DNA from: Chitinivibrionales bacterium
GTDB lineage: Bacteria > Fibrobacterota > Chitinivibrionia > Chitinivibrionales > WJKA01
Direction: 5' to 3'
Assembly (NCBI GenBank): GCA_014728215.1
Contig: WJLZ01000069.1
Location: 1-33,600, forward strand
DNA: 33,600 nt
This document shows positions 8,846-16,412 of this stretch, in pieces. Made by a program: the position numbers and the translations under genes. Under the pieces are notes generated by a model. It was not told the DNA's origin, did not search any database, and was given only the letters and a program-made list of their open reading frames with translations. Each line of letters starts with the position of its first letter. The first letter of the stretch is position 1.

Positions 8846-10018
8846 ATGTTTAAAAAACTCGAACTCGAATGGAAAATATTTATCCTTGCCTTCGTGCTCT
8901 TTGTCGCTATCGCCTTGCCGCTCCAGCGCCTCTTTGTATCTCGTTTGACAAGCACGCTCGAGCAGAGTATCGACCATGATCTTGAGCCGCTGCTCCGTTC
9001 AGGACTTACGCATATGGAAGGAGCGGAACGAGATAGTATTGTTGCGTGCCTGGAACGACACCGCCAATGGAAAGCTCTGATTCCCATAATCATCAATGAG
9101 CAACGGCGCAGTATTTTCGGGTTTTCTGTTGCCCTGCTTTTAGGACTCTCCTTTTTTGCATTCTGGACACTGAAACGCCTGACCCGGCCCTTGAAAAATC
9201 TTGCCGGAACTGTCGAACAAATCGGTAAAGGTATGTACGCCGACGTTGTCCCCGCCTCGGGAGGTGCTTTGGGAACGGTGGAACACGCCGTCGTAACACT
9301 TCAGGAAGAACTCGGTATTCTCAGAGAAAAAGCACGAATACAGGGAATGGAGCGGGCATGGCAGGACATTGCCCGGGTAATGGCTCACGAAATCAAAAAT
9401 CCGCTCACGCCCATACGCCTGTCACTCGACCGAATTGAAGAACGGGTTGCCGAAGGGGAAAATCTGGCGCCCGAAACCATTAATAAATTCCTAACCCGGA
9501 TAAACAATCAGCTCGATGTATTGGAACGGCTGGTCAACCAGTTCAGGAGCTTTTCCCGGGAACCTGAAGTCCACTTGAAAAAAGTAGCTCTTCACGATGC
9601 AATAAGCAGTGTTTCGGGAGATTTGGCCCAAAAGATAACGACCGATTTGCAGGGAACGGCAACAATCGATGCCGACCCTTATCTTTTGAATCAAATACTT
9701 CTGAATATCTGGAAAAATTCTCTTGAAGCTGGCGCCAAAAAAATTATTGCCCATATTCACACTCAGGGCCCAAAAATACGACTCTCAATTCGTGATAACG
9801 GACCGGGAGTTAAAAATGAAGACCGGGAACGAATATGGCTTCCCTATGTGAGCCTGAAAAAAGGGGGCACCGGCCTCGGCCTGCCGGTCGTAAAAAGACT
9901 TATCGAAACAATGGGCGGCACGGTTTCCATAGAATCAGATACCACAGAAAACAATCAGCATTTAACGGTAAACATAGATTTTCCTCAGGATGTTTTTGGA
10001 GAAACACAATATGAATGA
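8846..10018 (+). CDS. Sensor histidine kinase, NtrY/NtrB-like
   Basis: The 390-residue membrane kinase has two transmembrane helices (about 9-30 and 89-110) flanking a short extracytoplasmic loop of some 58 residues. A HAMP-like linker follows (from LTRPLKNLA). The phospho-acceptor region is AHEIKNPLTPIRLS with His181. The ATPase domain shows the N box (NIWKNSLEA), DNGPG (G1) and GTGLGLPVVKRL (G2). The HEIKNPLTPI sequence is typical of NtrY-type kinases. GGAG lies five bases before the ATG. The stop codon lies inside the start of the response regulator gene, so translation is probably coupled. The sensed signal is unknown; the periplasmic loop is small. Confidence 0.92.
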   Translation: MFKKLELEWKIFILAFVLFVAIALPLQRLFVSRLTSTLEQSIDHDLEPLLRSGLTHMEGAERDSIVACLERHRQWKALIPIIINEQRRSIFGFSVALLLGLSFFAFWTLKRLTRPLKNLAGTVEQIGKGMYADVVPASGGALGTVEHAVVTLQEELGILREKARIQGMERAWQDIARVMAHEIKNPLTPIRLSLDRIEERVAEGENLAPETINKFLTRINNQLDVLERLVNQFRSFSREPEVHLKKVALHDAISSVSGDLAQKITTDLQGTATIDADPYLLNQILLNIWKNSLEAGAKKIIAHIHTQGPKIRLSIRDNGPGVKNEDRERIWLPYVSLKKGGTGLGLPVVKRLIETMGGTVSIESDTTENNQHLTVNIDFPQDVFGETQYE

Positions 10019-11375
10019 GAATAACATAATGAAAATTTTGGTTGTTGATGACGAAGAACCGATCCGTGAGAGCTTGCAGGAGATTCTGGAAGAAGAGGGA
10101 TATGAGGTATATTCCACCGAAACGATCCAGGCTGCAACAGACTGTGTAAAAAAGGGGATCGATCTTGCTATAGTCGACATAAAACTCGGTGATGAAAACG
10201 GCATCGACCTTCTGAAGCTTCTCAAAATCGAGCGGCCACAGATGCCGGTGATAATGATATCCGGTCACGGCACTGTTGCATTAACGGCGCAGGCATTCAA
10301 GCTGGGAGCTCATGAGTTCATGGAAAAACCGCTCCGGCTGATACAGGTAAAAGCATGCGTGCGCAATGCGCTTGATGCCGTACGTCTCAAACATAAAGTA
10401 TCCCAACAAAGCAGACAGCATCTTCCCCAGCCGGTATATGCCGCCCCGGCCATGAAAGAGCTGTACCGTCAGGTAGACAAGCTCGCAGGCATTGCCGAAC
10501 CGGTTGTAATAATGGGCCCCTCGGGTTCAGGAAAAGAGCTGGTTGCCCGGGCACTTCACTACGAAGGAACACGGGCAGACGGTCCTTTTGTCGCTACCAA
10601 TGCAGCATCCATGTCGGTAACGCTTGCCGAAGATGAGCTTTTTGGTCACGAAAAAGGAGCTTTCACCGGCGCGCATGCCCGACGGACAGGCTGCATCGAA
10701 CAGGCAAACGGCGGCACGCTCTTTTTAGATGAAATCGCCGACATGGATCTTCAAATACAGGCAAAGCTTCTCAGGGTATTGGAAAGTGGACAGTTTTCCC
10801 GTCTCGGAAGCACTCGTTCGGTGTTTGTGAACGTGCGCATCGTCGCAGCAACCCATAAAGATCTCGATACACTGGTCCAGCAGGGACTTTTCAGACACGA
10901 TCTCTGGTACCGCCTCTGCGCATTTATCCTCAGAACACCATCACTTGACAAAAGAAGGGATGACATCCCGCTCCTGGCCGAAGCACTGCTTAAGACTGTC
11001 TGTACCGATATGCAGCTCGACCGCTCATTTTCTGAAAGTGCTCTATCCGCTTTATCACAGAGAAAGTATACCGGCAACATCCGGGAATTAAAGCATATCG
11101 TTACCCGTGCGGCGGTTTTCTCGGAGAGTCCGGTCATTGATGAACAGGTGATAGAATCGGTGGCGGCAGTACAAAGATCATCAGCAGACAACCATTCCAA
11201 TTCACTTAAAGATTATACTTCGCTCGATTATAAAACGGCCCGTGAAAAATTCGAAAAAGATTATTTCGGTGAAGTACTTAAAAAGCACGACGGCAATATA
11301 ACCGCAACCGCGGCATCAATCGGCATGGCGCAATCTAATTTGTCCAGAAAACTGAAAGAACTGGGGTTGCGTTGA
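10011..11375 (+). CDS. NtrC-family sigma54-dependent response regulator
   Basis: The 454-residue protein has the full NtrC layout. The receiver domain has acidic pocket DD at 13-14, phospho-acceptor Asp56 (AIVDIKLGD), Ser in ISGHG, and Lys in MEKPLR. The AAA+ domain has Walker A GPSGSGKE, the sigma54-contacting loop GAFTGA in HEKGAFTGAHARR, Walker B GTLFLDEIADM and the R-finger region DLWYRL. A Fis-type helix-turn-helix sits at the C-terminus (NITATAASIGMAQSNLSRKL). I chose ATG 10011, with GGAG nine bases upstream; it overlaps the kinase stop by eight bases. Its partner is clearly the kinase just upstream. Targets are unknown; the weak sigma54-like site at 8338 may be one. Confidence 0.93.
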   Translation: MNENNIMKILVVDDEEPIRESLQEILEEEGYEVYSTETIQAATDCVKKGIDLAIVDIKLGDENGIDLLKLLKIERPQMPVIMISGHGTVALTAQAFKLGAHEFMEKPLRLIQVKACVRNALDAVRLKHKVSQQSRQHLPQPVYAAPAMKELYRQVDKLAGIAEPVVIMGPSGSGKELVARALHYEGTRADGPFVATNAASMSVTLAEDELFGHEKGAFTGAHARRTGCIEQANGGTLFLDEIADMDLQIQAKLLRVLESGQFSRLGSTRSVFVNVRIVAATHKDLDTLVQQGLFRHDLWYRLCAFILRTPSLDKRRDDIPLLAEALLKTVCTDMQLDRSFSESALSALSQRKYTGNIRELKHIVTRAAVFSESPVIDEQVIESVAAVQRSSADNHSNSLKDYTSLDYKTAREKFEKDYFGEVLKKHDGNITATAASIGMAQSNLSRKLKELGLR

Positions 11376-11473
11376 CGTGTTACCGGGTTAGTGCGTTAAA
11401 GCGTTAATGCTGCTGAGATATATGAAGCGCCTCTCAACGTTTCATTCTCTCCCTTCTCTTTGTGTGCTTTGGG

Positions 11474-11497
11474 GTGAGTTCCGTGGGAAGAACTCAC
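11474..11497. terminator. Hairpin at convergent gene ends
   Basis: GTGAGTTC (11474-11481) and GAACTCAC (11490-11497) form a perfect eight-base stem with an eight-base loop. It contains the stop codon of the minus-strand flavoprotein gene and lies about 100 bases after the NtrC-type gene. Only TTT follows on the plus strand, so a terminator role is possible but weak. Confidence 0.35.
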
Positions 11498-12039
11498 TTT
11501 GCCGGCTCAACAGCCCGGGCGGCAAGATATTTACATTTGCTTTCCAGGTTCTGCCGTCGTGCAAGCACCATATCGACAACATCGAATCCAGTGGTTAGAA
11601 GGGGTTTGATCAGTGAGGCGCCGCATTCGGGTGCGCCGCCGCCTCCGCCGCCGGCAACGCAGATTCCGATCGCTTTCTTTCCGGCGAATTTTGTTGTGCC
11701 CTTTTCATTTGTGGAGATCCGGCGCAGACGGTCGGTAAGGGCCCGGAGACTTTCACTCAGATCGCCCCAGTAAACCGGGGTGGCAAAGAGCACGAGATCC
11801 GCCTCTGCAATAGCATCAATGATCTGATGAATATCATCATCGATACAGCACCGTCCCTCAAACCGGCACGTACCCCATCCCTGGTTGTCACACTGGCGGC
11901 ACCGCTCGATTTTCATCGAGGGGAGCATAAAAATATCGACCGAGCTCGCTTCTTTCGCCGCACTTTGACAAAAGGCATTAACCGCCTGCGCGGTCCGACC
12001 CTGCGGATTCCGACTTCCCACAACGGCAACTGTTTTCAT
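11494..12039 (-). CDS. Flavodoxin-fold NAD(P)H-dependent FMN reductase-like protein with Cys cluster
   Basis: The 181-residue protein begins with a flavodoxin-like strand-loop (VAVVGSRNPQGRTAQAV), where Ser/Asn/Gly/Arg/Thr would bind FMN phosphate. It continues with ADLVLFATPVYWGDLSESL, the typical PVYW flavin-contact motif. Between them lie Cys47, Cys50, Cys58, Cys64 and Cys65 (RCRQCDNQGWGTC, then CCIDDD). This spacing resembles iron-sulfur flavoproteins, where such cysteines hold a 4Fe-4S cluster, but a structural role is also possible. A glycine run (AGGGGGGAP) near residue 132 is odd for the family. It is the last gene of a minus-strand group, 12 bases after the LemA gene. A redox role is likely; the substrate is unknown. 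Confidence 0.78.
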   Translation of the reverse strand: MKTVAVVGSRNPQGRTAQAVNAFCQSAAKEASSVDIFMLPSMKIERCRQCDNQGWGTCRFEGRCCIDDDIHQIIDAIAEADLVLFATPVYWGDLSESLRALTDRLRRISTNEKGTTKFAGKKAIGICVAGGGGGGAPECGASLIKPLLTTGFDVVDMVLARRQNLESKCKYLAARAVEPAK

Positions 12040-12051
12040 ACGTCCTCTCTT

Positions 12052-12618
12052 TTAGAACTTGACCTTAGGAGATTCCTTTGCCCCTTCATCCGCCTTGAAC
12101 AGCGCGGCGCGTTCATAGCCGGCGGCAAAAAAGGTATAAGGGATTCTCCGTATGGTGCTGTTGAATGTTCGCGCCGCTTCGTTATAGCGCCGCCGTTCCA
12201 CGCCGATCCGGTTTTCGGTTCCGGCAAGCTCATCCTGCAACGCGAGAAAATTGGTGTTTGCCTTCAGATCGGGATACCGTTCTACAACAACAAGGAGTCG
12301 TGAGAGCGCCGAGGTTAACTGGTTGTTCGCCTGAATTTTTTCTGCCGGCGTATTAGCTCCGGCTACGCTCGCCCGCGCTCTGGTAACCGCAGTCAACACT
12401 TCCTCTTCATGAGACGCATAGCCTTTGACTGTCTCCACCAGATTGGGTATGAGATCCATCCTCCTCTGGAGCTGCGTTTCCACATTGGCCCACTGGGTCT
12501 TAACATTTTCATCAAGATCCACCAGGCGGTTGTGTATACCGATATAGCCGCGAATAAGAATAAATCCCACCACGACAATAATGCCGATAATAATAAGTAA
12601 AACATTTCTTCCCTTCAT
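12052..12618 (-). CDS. lemA: LemA family protein
   Basis: The 188-residue protein has one N-terminal membrane anchor (about 6-24, VLLIIIGIIVVVGFILI). The LemA signature follows: NRLVDLDENVKTQWANVE, then RRMDLIPNLVETVKGYA, and later RYNEAARTFN. The rest is helical. LemA proteins are inner-membrane proteins of poorly defined function that are often encoded with TPM/YgcG proteins, as here. AGGAG lies nine bases before the ATG. The LemA-to-flavoprotein gap is 12 bases and the gap to the upstream nucleotidyltransferase-like gene is 17 bases, so the set is probably one operon. Confidence 0.93.
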   Translation of the reverse strand: MKGRNVLLIIIGIIVVVGFILIRGYIGIHNRLVDLDENVKTQWANVETQLQRRMDLIPNLVETVKGYASHEEEVLTAVTRARASVAGANTPAEKIQANNQLTSALSRLLVVVERYPDLKANTNFLALQDELAGTENRIGVERRRYNEAARTFNSTIRRIPYTFFAAGYERAALFKADEGAKESPKVKF

Positions 12619-12635
12619 ACTGCAATCTCCTCTAT

Positions 12636-13352
12636 TTAAAATTTTTCATCGATTATAGCCGTGAGTTGTTTAATTGCCTGTGCATACTCGGGAAACACTG
12701 CCGCCATCTTGCTTTTATCTCCCGACTGAAATGTCTGCAGGGTTTTTGTTAACGGTTCTTTTTCGAGGCTATAGGCTTTGTCAATCGCAGCGAACAGCGA
12801 CAAGCGGTCCCTGGGGACATCCTCGCCCTTTAAATGGAGCATAGCCCGGAAAGATGCAGCAAAATCGTGTATGGAAATTCCCAGAAGGTCTTTTATTTTC
12901 CCCGACTTATTCCGGACTTCCAGCCAGTCCTGCATCAAGTGGAGCTGCTTTCCTTTCAATTCTCTTTCTATTTGCAACCTGAGATCTTCGTCTTTAATTG
13001 TCAATCCAGCGAGAACATCCTCACCAAACAAAACTTCATAACACCCCCGCATATTGAGAAATTCAACAGGAAAGGAATCCAGAGAGCGGGAGATATACTC
13101 TTTATCCATAAACAATGGCCGGGTGAATCGCTTTTTCATCCATTTTTCCTGAATAGCCCCGGACTTTTCAAGTTGCTGCAATGTTGCCTTATTCAGGATA
13201 ATCAAAAGATTGATATCCGATGATTTTGGATCAAAATCACCCCCGGCAGCACTGCCGAAAAGAATAACCGAAACCAGCTTATCACGATAACAGCTTTTGT
13301 ATTCATCAGCCGCCTCACGGGCCAATGCTTTCGGATCTTTTATTTCTTTCAT
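12636..13352 (-). CDS. Nucleotidyltransferase-fold (MNT-like) protein, possibly inactive
   Basis: The 238-residue protein carries the opening of a polymerase-beta-like nucleotidyltransferase fold: VILFGSAAGGDFDPKSSDIN. The family motif is GS followed about ten residues later by DxD. Here the second acidic residue is Asn (Asp46, Ile47, Asn48), so one metal ligand is missing. The C-terminal half is helical (about residues 130-238) and may be a HEPN-like or substrate-binding region. GGGAG precedes the ATG. It is placed between the TPM and LemA genes, which are usually adjacent. It could be a degenerate nucleotidyltransferase with a binding role. The assignment to the fold is fairly sure; the activity is not. 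Confidence 0.7.
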   Translation of the reverse strand: MKEIKDPKALAREAADEYKSCYRDKLVSVILFGSAAGGDFDPKSSDINLLIILNKATLQQLEKSGAIQEKWMKKRFTRPLFMDKEYISRSLDSFPVEFLNMRGCYEVLFGEDVLAGLTIKDEDLRLQIERELKGKQLHLMQDWLEVRNKSGKIKDLLGISIHDFAASFRAMLHLKGEDVPRDRLSLFAAIDKAYSLEKEPLTKTLQTFQSGDKSKMAAVFPEYAQAIKQLTAIIDEKF

Positions 13353-13427
13353 GAAAAACTCCCGGGTTTATTAATGATACTGGTCAATGGATCCACCATC
13401 CTTATATCTTATCTTTCACTTTCGCCT

Positions 13428-14198
13428 CTAAAAACCTCTTGTCGCTCCGCCACCGCCGCTCATGCCGCCACCGAAACCGCCACCAAAACCGCCACCGCCG
13501 AATCCACCACCAAAACCGCCGTGGCTTCTTCTTCCGCCGCCCAGGAGGCCCGATAGAAGCATCCCCATCAGAATGCCCCGGCCGAAAGGAGTTCCGATAA
13601 GAAACATTCCGGCAATCAGCATCAAAATAAGCTTCCCCAGCGACAGGCCCCGCGACGATTGCGGCACCGGCCTCTGTGCAACACGATACTGTTGCGGCAT
13701 AGTGAGTGAAATATTCTTTTCTTCGGCGATAACCTGCGCCAGCGCTGCTGACACCGTTATGAATCCCTGCGAGTAATCACCCTGCTTGAACAGGGGAACC
13801 CCGTACGTATCCAGAATCCTTCCGGCCTTGGCATCGTTGATATACCCCTCGGCACCATAGCCGACTTCGATACGCACTTTGCGAGGATCAAGCGAAAGAA
13901 AAACCAATGCTCCTTCATCCTTGCCCTTCGCACCGATTCCCCAGGATTCATACAGTTTGTTTGTATAGTCTTCGATCCAAGTCTCATCCACATCGAGCGT
14001 TGGAACGGTTGCTACAACGAGAGCAAAACCGGCCTGATCCCACAGAGCCTGGGCAATAGAAGATATTTTTTGTTCGGTGCCGGCATCGATAACGTTTGCG
14101 TAATCGGCGACCGGGCCGGAAGGTTTATTGGGAAATTTCTGCGCAAAAAGAACAGAGAAAGATAATAATAGCAGTAGTATAAATTTCAAATTTTTCAT
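13428..14198 (-). CDS. TPM-domain protein, YgcG family, with Gly-rich C-terminus
   Basis: The 256-residue protein has a signal peptide (MKNLKFILLLLLSFSVLFAQ) and a TPM domain (about 30-150). The domain shows the usual start GPVADYANVIDAGTEQKI, then RKVRIEVGYGAEGYI. A hydrophobic segment (about 183-205) and a C-terminal glycine-rich tail (GGFGGGFGGGGFGGGFGGG) follow, as in many YgcG proteins. The ATG at 14196-14198 starts the leader; an upstream in-frame ATG at 14249 would place 17 extra residues before it and was rejected. TPM proteins act at the membrane or periplasm, and some homologues are phosphatase-like or photosystem repair factors. It is the first gene of the TPM / nucleotidyltransferase-like / LemA / flavoprotein group. 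Confidence 0.88.
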   Translation of the reverse strand: MKNLKFILLLLLSFSVLFAQKFPNKPSGPVADYANVIDAGTEQKISSIAQALWDQAGFALVVATVPTLDVDETWIEDYTNKLYESWGIGAKGKDEGALVFLSLDPRKVRIEVGYGAEGYINDAKAGRILDTYGVPLFKQGDYSQGFITVSAALAQVIAEEKNISLTMPQQYRVAQRPVPQSSRGLSLGKLILMLIAGMFLIGTPFGRGILMGMLLSGLLGGGRRSHGGFGGGFGGGGFGGGFGGGMSGGGGATRGF

Positions 14199-14359
14199 AT
14201 GCAATACTATTTCCAGCGCCGAATTGATACATTTGATACCAACCGGCATATAAAAAGGTCAGTTAAGTACAGTAGGCATAAAGGCATGCTTTTTTCACAT
14301 TTGTTTCAGAATCCGACTACAAAATATAATAGGGACAGAGGCAACCGGAAAAACAATAT

Positions 14360-15253
14360 CTAAAAATCCTCATTCCCCTCCGGGGTTGTCGAGATACCGT
14401 CGGGAAGGATCATGCCGGTTTGTGCCTGCGGAACCGTTACCATTCCGTTGTTCGGATCAATCTGGGTGCCCTCAGGCATACTCAAAGTCACCGAACCATC
14501 GGGCTGAATATCGATTCCCGGGCCGCAGTACGGGGCCATATCTCCCTGTGCGGGATCGATATCGATAATTCCCTGTTCGGGCATATACTCTGTTCCGGGA
14601 GGCGTATCGATTGCCATGCCACCCTCGGGAGCGATATGGTATGGCTCCGGAAGATACGAATCTGCACCTTCGGGGGTAAACTGCATGTATCCCTGATCAG
14701 GCATGAATTCCGCGCCCTCGGGCATAGGGAATTCCATACCGCCGTCAGGAGTAAAATGCATGCCGTCGGGATTAATGTGATAATCCGGGTGTACTGCCCA
14801 GTCGGTATGCTCGTTGGGAACCGACAAATGGCCATCTTCGAATTTGATGTCTTCGGGAAGGTGATAGACGACACTGCCTTCAGGGTGAATTTCAACATCG
14901 GGCGGCACGGCCCAGTTGGCCTGCTCGGGCGGCGGCGACATGTGTCCCGTTGACGGATCATACTGATGTTCGTGGGGCAGATCTATCTGCATGCTGCCGT
15001 CGCACCCCGGATGAATTTCCGGCGGTGTAAAATGATCGGCCATATGCGGCGGAACCTCCAGCGTGCCGGTCTCAGGATTAAAGGTTACATCCGGCGGAAG
15101 CGTTGTGACCAGGTTGCCGTCTGGAGTGGTATGCATCTCCGGTGGAAGAACCATATCGGTTACCGGCTGCGAGACATGAAGAACACCTGCTTCCGGATCC
15201 ATATTCATCCCTTCGGGAATTGTATAAACCAGTGAACCGTCATCCTGGATCAT
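14360..15253 (-). CDS. Unrecognised repeat protein, about seven degenerate 40-residue units, probably 5'-truncated
   Basis: The 297-residue protein is made almost entirely of a repeating unit of about 40 residues. The unit reads roughly x-P-[DE]-G-[SN]-x4-[LMI]-P-[EP]-[GD]-x3-[FYI]-x-P-x2-G-x-[LMI]-x-V-P, followed by a spacer ending PP[ED] or similar. Examples are TPDGNLVTTLPPDVTFNPET, HPEGSVVYHLPEDIKFEDG and QPDGSVTLSMPEGTQIDPNN. It is rich in Pro, Asp, Glu, Gly and Met, low in Lys, and acidic. There is no signal peptide, membrane helix or Cys pattern. The ATG at 15253 has no ribosome binding site and lies inside a repeat unit. The frame stays open upstream to a stop at 15293-15295, and the residues there (DPNV before the Met) still fit the repeat, so the true N-terminus appears to be missing. 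I know no family that matches. Confidence 0.6.
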   Translation of the reverse strand: MIQDDGSLVYTIPEGMNMDPEAGVLHVSQPVTDMVLPPEMHTTPDGNLVTTLPPDVTFNPETGTLEVPPHMADHFTPPEIHPGCDGSMQIDLPHEHQYDPSTGHMSPPPEQANWAVPPDVEIHPEGSVVYHLPEDIKFEDGHLSVPNEHTDWAVHPDYHINPDGMHFTPDGGMEFPMPEGAEFMPDQGYMQFTPEGADSYLPEPYHIAPEGGMAIDTPPGTEYMPEQGIIDIDPAQGDMAPYCGPGIDIQPDGSVTLSMPEGTQIDPNNGMVTVPQAQTGMILPDGISTTPEGNEDF

Positions 15254-15296
15254 TACATTCGGGTCGCTGTGGCTCGCCGATGAAAACCGGATTCAC
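15226..15296. other. Possible rearrangement or assembly junction
   Basis: Two unrelated coding frames on opposite strands run into each other here. The minus-strand repeat gene is open from its stop up to 15295. The plus-strand TolC-like frame is open from 15228 onward but has no ATG, GTG or TTG before 15321. Neither has a ribosome binding site. Two genes losing their 5' ends at one place is best explained by a breakpoint. Confidence 0.4.
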
Positions 15297-15320
15297 AACC
15301 CATTCGATGACCTGCGCGCC

Positions 15321-16370
15321 ATGCTTGACGGAGTGAATAAGGGTGGAAAAGATGTCTATGTTTCATCGGCAAAATCATATTTGAAATCCGGTTCCGCCGA
15401 GACGCATATCGAAGAATACCTCCGCCGGTACCGCCAGGGCTCGCTTGCCGTCTACCGTCTTTACGATGAAGAATCCGAGTTGGGGCTTTTCATGATGGAG
15501 TCGAAAAAAGAGAACCTGCTTTCCGGGCTGTCGAATATCTTTGCACAGCGCGACCTGGCCCTGGCGCGCACCGAAGAACGTCTGAGCCGACTCGGATATA
15601 AAGACAAGCTCGAAACAACAATCATGAACGGTATCACTGCATATTATCAGCTTTTAGAAGCCCAGAATCAACGAATGATCAAAAGGCACAGCCTTGAGAC
15701 TGCGAAAAAATCGCTGACTATCATGGAAAAACTGGTTGCCGGTAAATTCGAGAACGAAGAAAAGCTTTTTCACTGTAAATCGCAGGTGCTCGAAAAGGAG
15801 AATGAACTCTTTTCCATAGAGAGCGATTATATTCAAAAATCGGCAGAACTGCTCGAATTCATCAATGAAATCGAGGGCGGGAGGCATATTGCTCTGGAAA
15901 AGGCACCTATCGAGCCACGGCCGATTCTTGGTAATATCGATATCGCCGCAATCCGCACGGAAACACTTGCGAAGCGGTTCGATTATCTCAGCGCAGAGGC
16001 GTCGTTGAAAAAAGCCGAGGTCAACCTGGCAATGCAAAAAAGCAATTCACTGCCCGACCTGGATCTTAAAGGTAATTATTACATGTATGGCACCTCGCCC
16101 GATTTCAATGAGACATTTTCGAAAATGGAATTGAATTACAAACAGTACAATTCCAGCAAGGATGCTTTTAAGCTAGCGCAGCGGAATTTCGATGAAGCTA
16201 CCAAACTGTACGAAAAAGGTTTCATGCTTTTAAACAAATACCTCGACCATCAGAACAACCGGGAAATTGCCGAGTTCAGAATGCTGAAAAGCCGCATTCA
16301 GTATACAATCAATCATTATAAATTTTTAAAAGCCCGTGGGATTCTCCTGGAATCGTTCGGGCAGAAATAG
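15321..16370 (+). CDS. TolC-like outer-membrane efflux protein, probably truncated
   Basis: The 349-residue product is mostly long helix. From about residue 60 it resembles the outer-membrane efflux (TolC/OEP) family: RLSRLGYKDKLETTIMNGIT followed by AYYQLLEAQNQ, then FEN-type helices, NSLPDLDLKGNYYMYG (helix-to-strand turn) and a final helix pair ending LESFGQK. TolC relatives are usually about 430-480 residues with a signal peptide. Here there is no leader, no ribosome binding site at the ATG, and the frame is open for 31 codons upstream without a start codon. The second beta strand and its following helix also seem short between NETFSKMELNYK and SSKDAFKLAQRN, so an internal in-frame deletion is possible. 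It ends 42 bases before the PrsR-like regulator gene. I consider it likely a non-functional remnant, but a short helical protein cannot be excluded. Confidence 0.55.
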   Translation: MLDGVNKGGKDVYVSSAKSYLKSGSAETHIEEYLRRYRQGSLAVYRLYDEESELGLFMMESKKENLLSGLSNIFAQRDLALARTEERLSRLGYKDKLETTIMNGITAYYQLLEAQNQRMIKRHSLETAKKSLTIMEKLVAGKFENEEKLFHCKSQVLEKENELFSIESDYIQKSAELLEFINEIEGGRHIALEKAPIEPRPILGNIDIAAIRTETLAKRFDYLSAEASLKKAEVNLAMQKSNSLPDLDLKGNYYMYGTSPDFNETFSKMELNYKQYNSSKDAFKLAQRNFDEATKLYEKGFMLLNKYLDHQNNREIAEFRMLKSRIQYTINHYKFLKARGILLESFGQK

Positions 16371-16412
16371 CTGCTCTGGCATTTTGTATCGAACATATTA
16401 TAATTTCAGGTA

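Noticed and set aside
13434-13550. Repetitive GCC/GGN DNA as a possible tandem repeat element
   Set aside because: It is explained by the glycine-rich C-terminus of the TPM-domain protein.
16371-16412. TGGCATTTTG... as a sigma54 promoter for the PrsR-like gene
   Set aside because: The -12 GC is absent at the required spacing.
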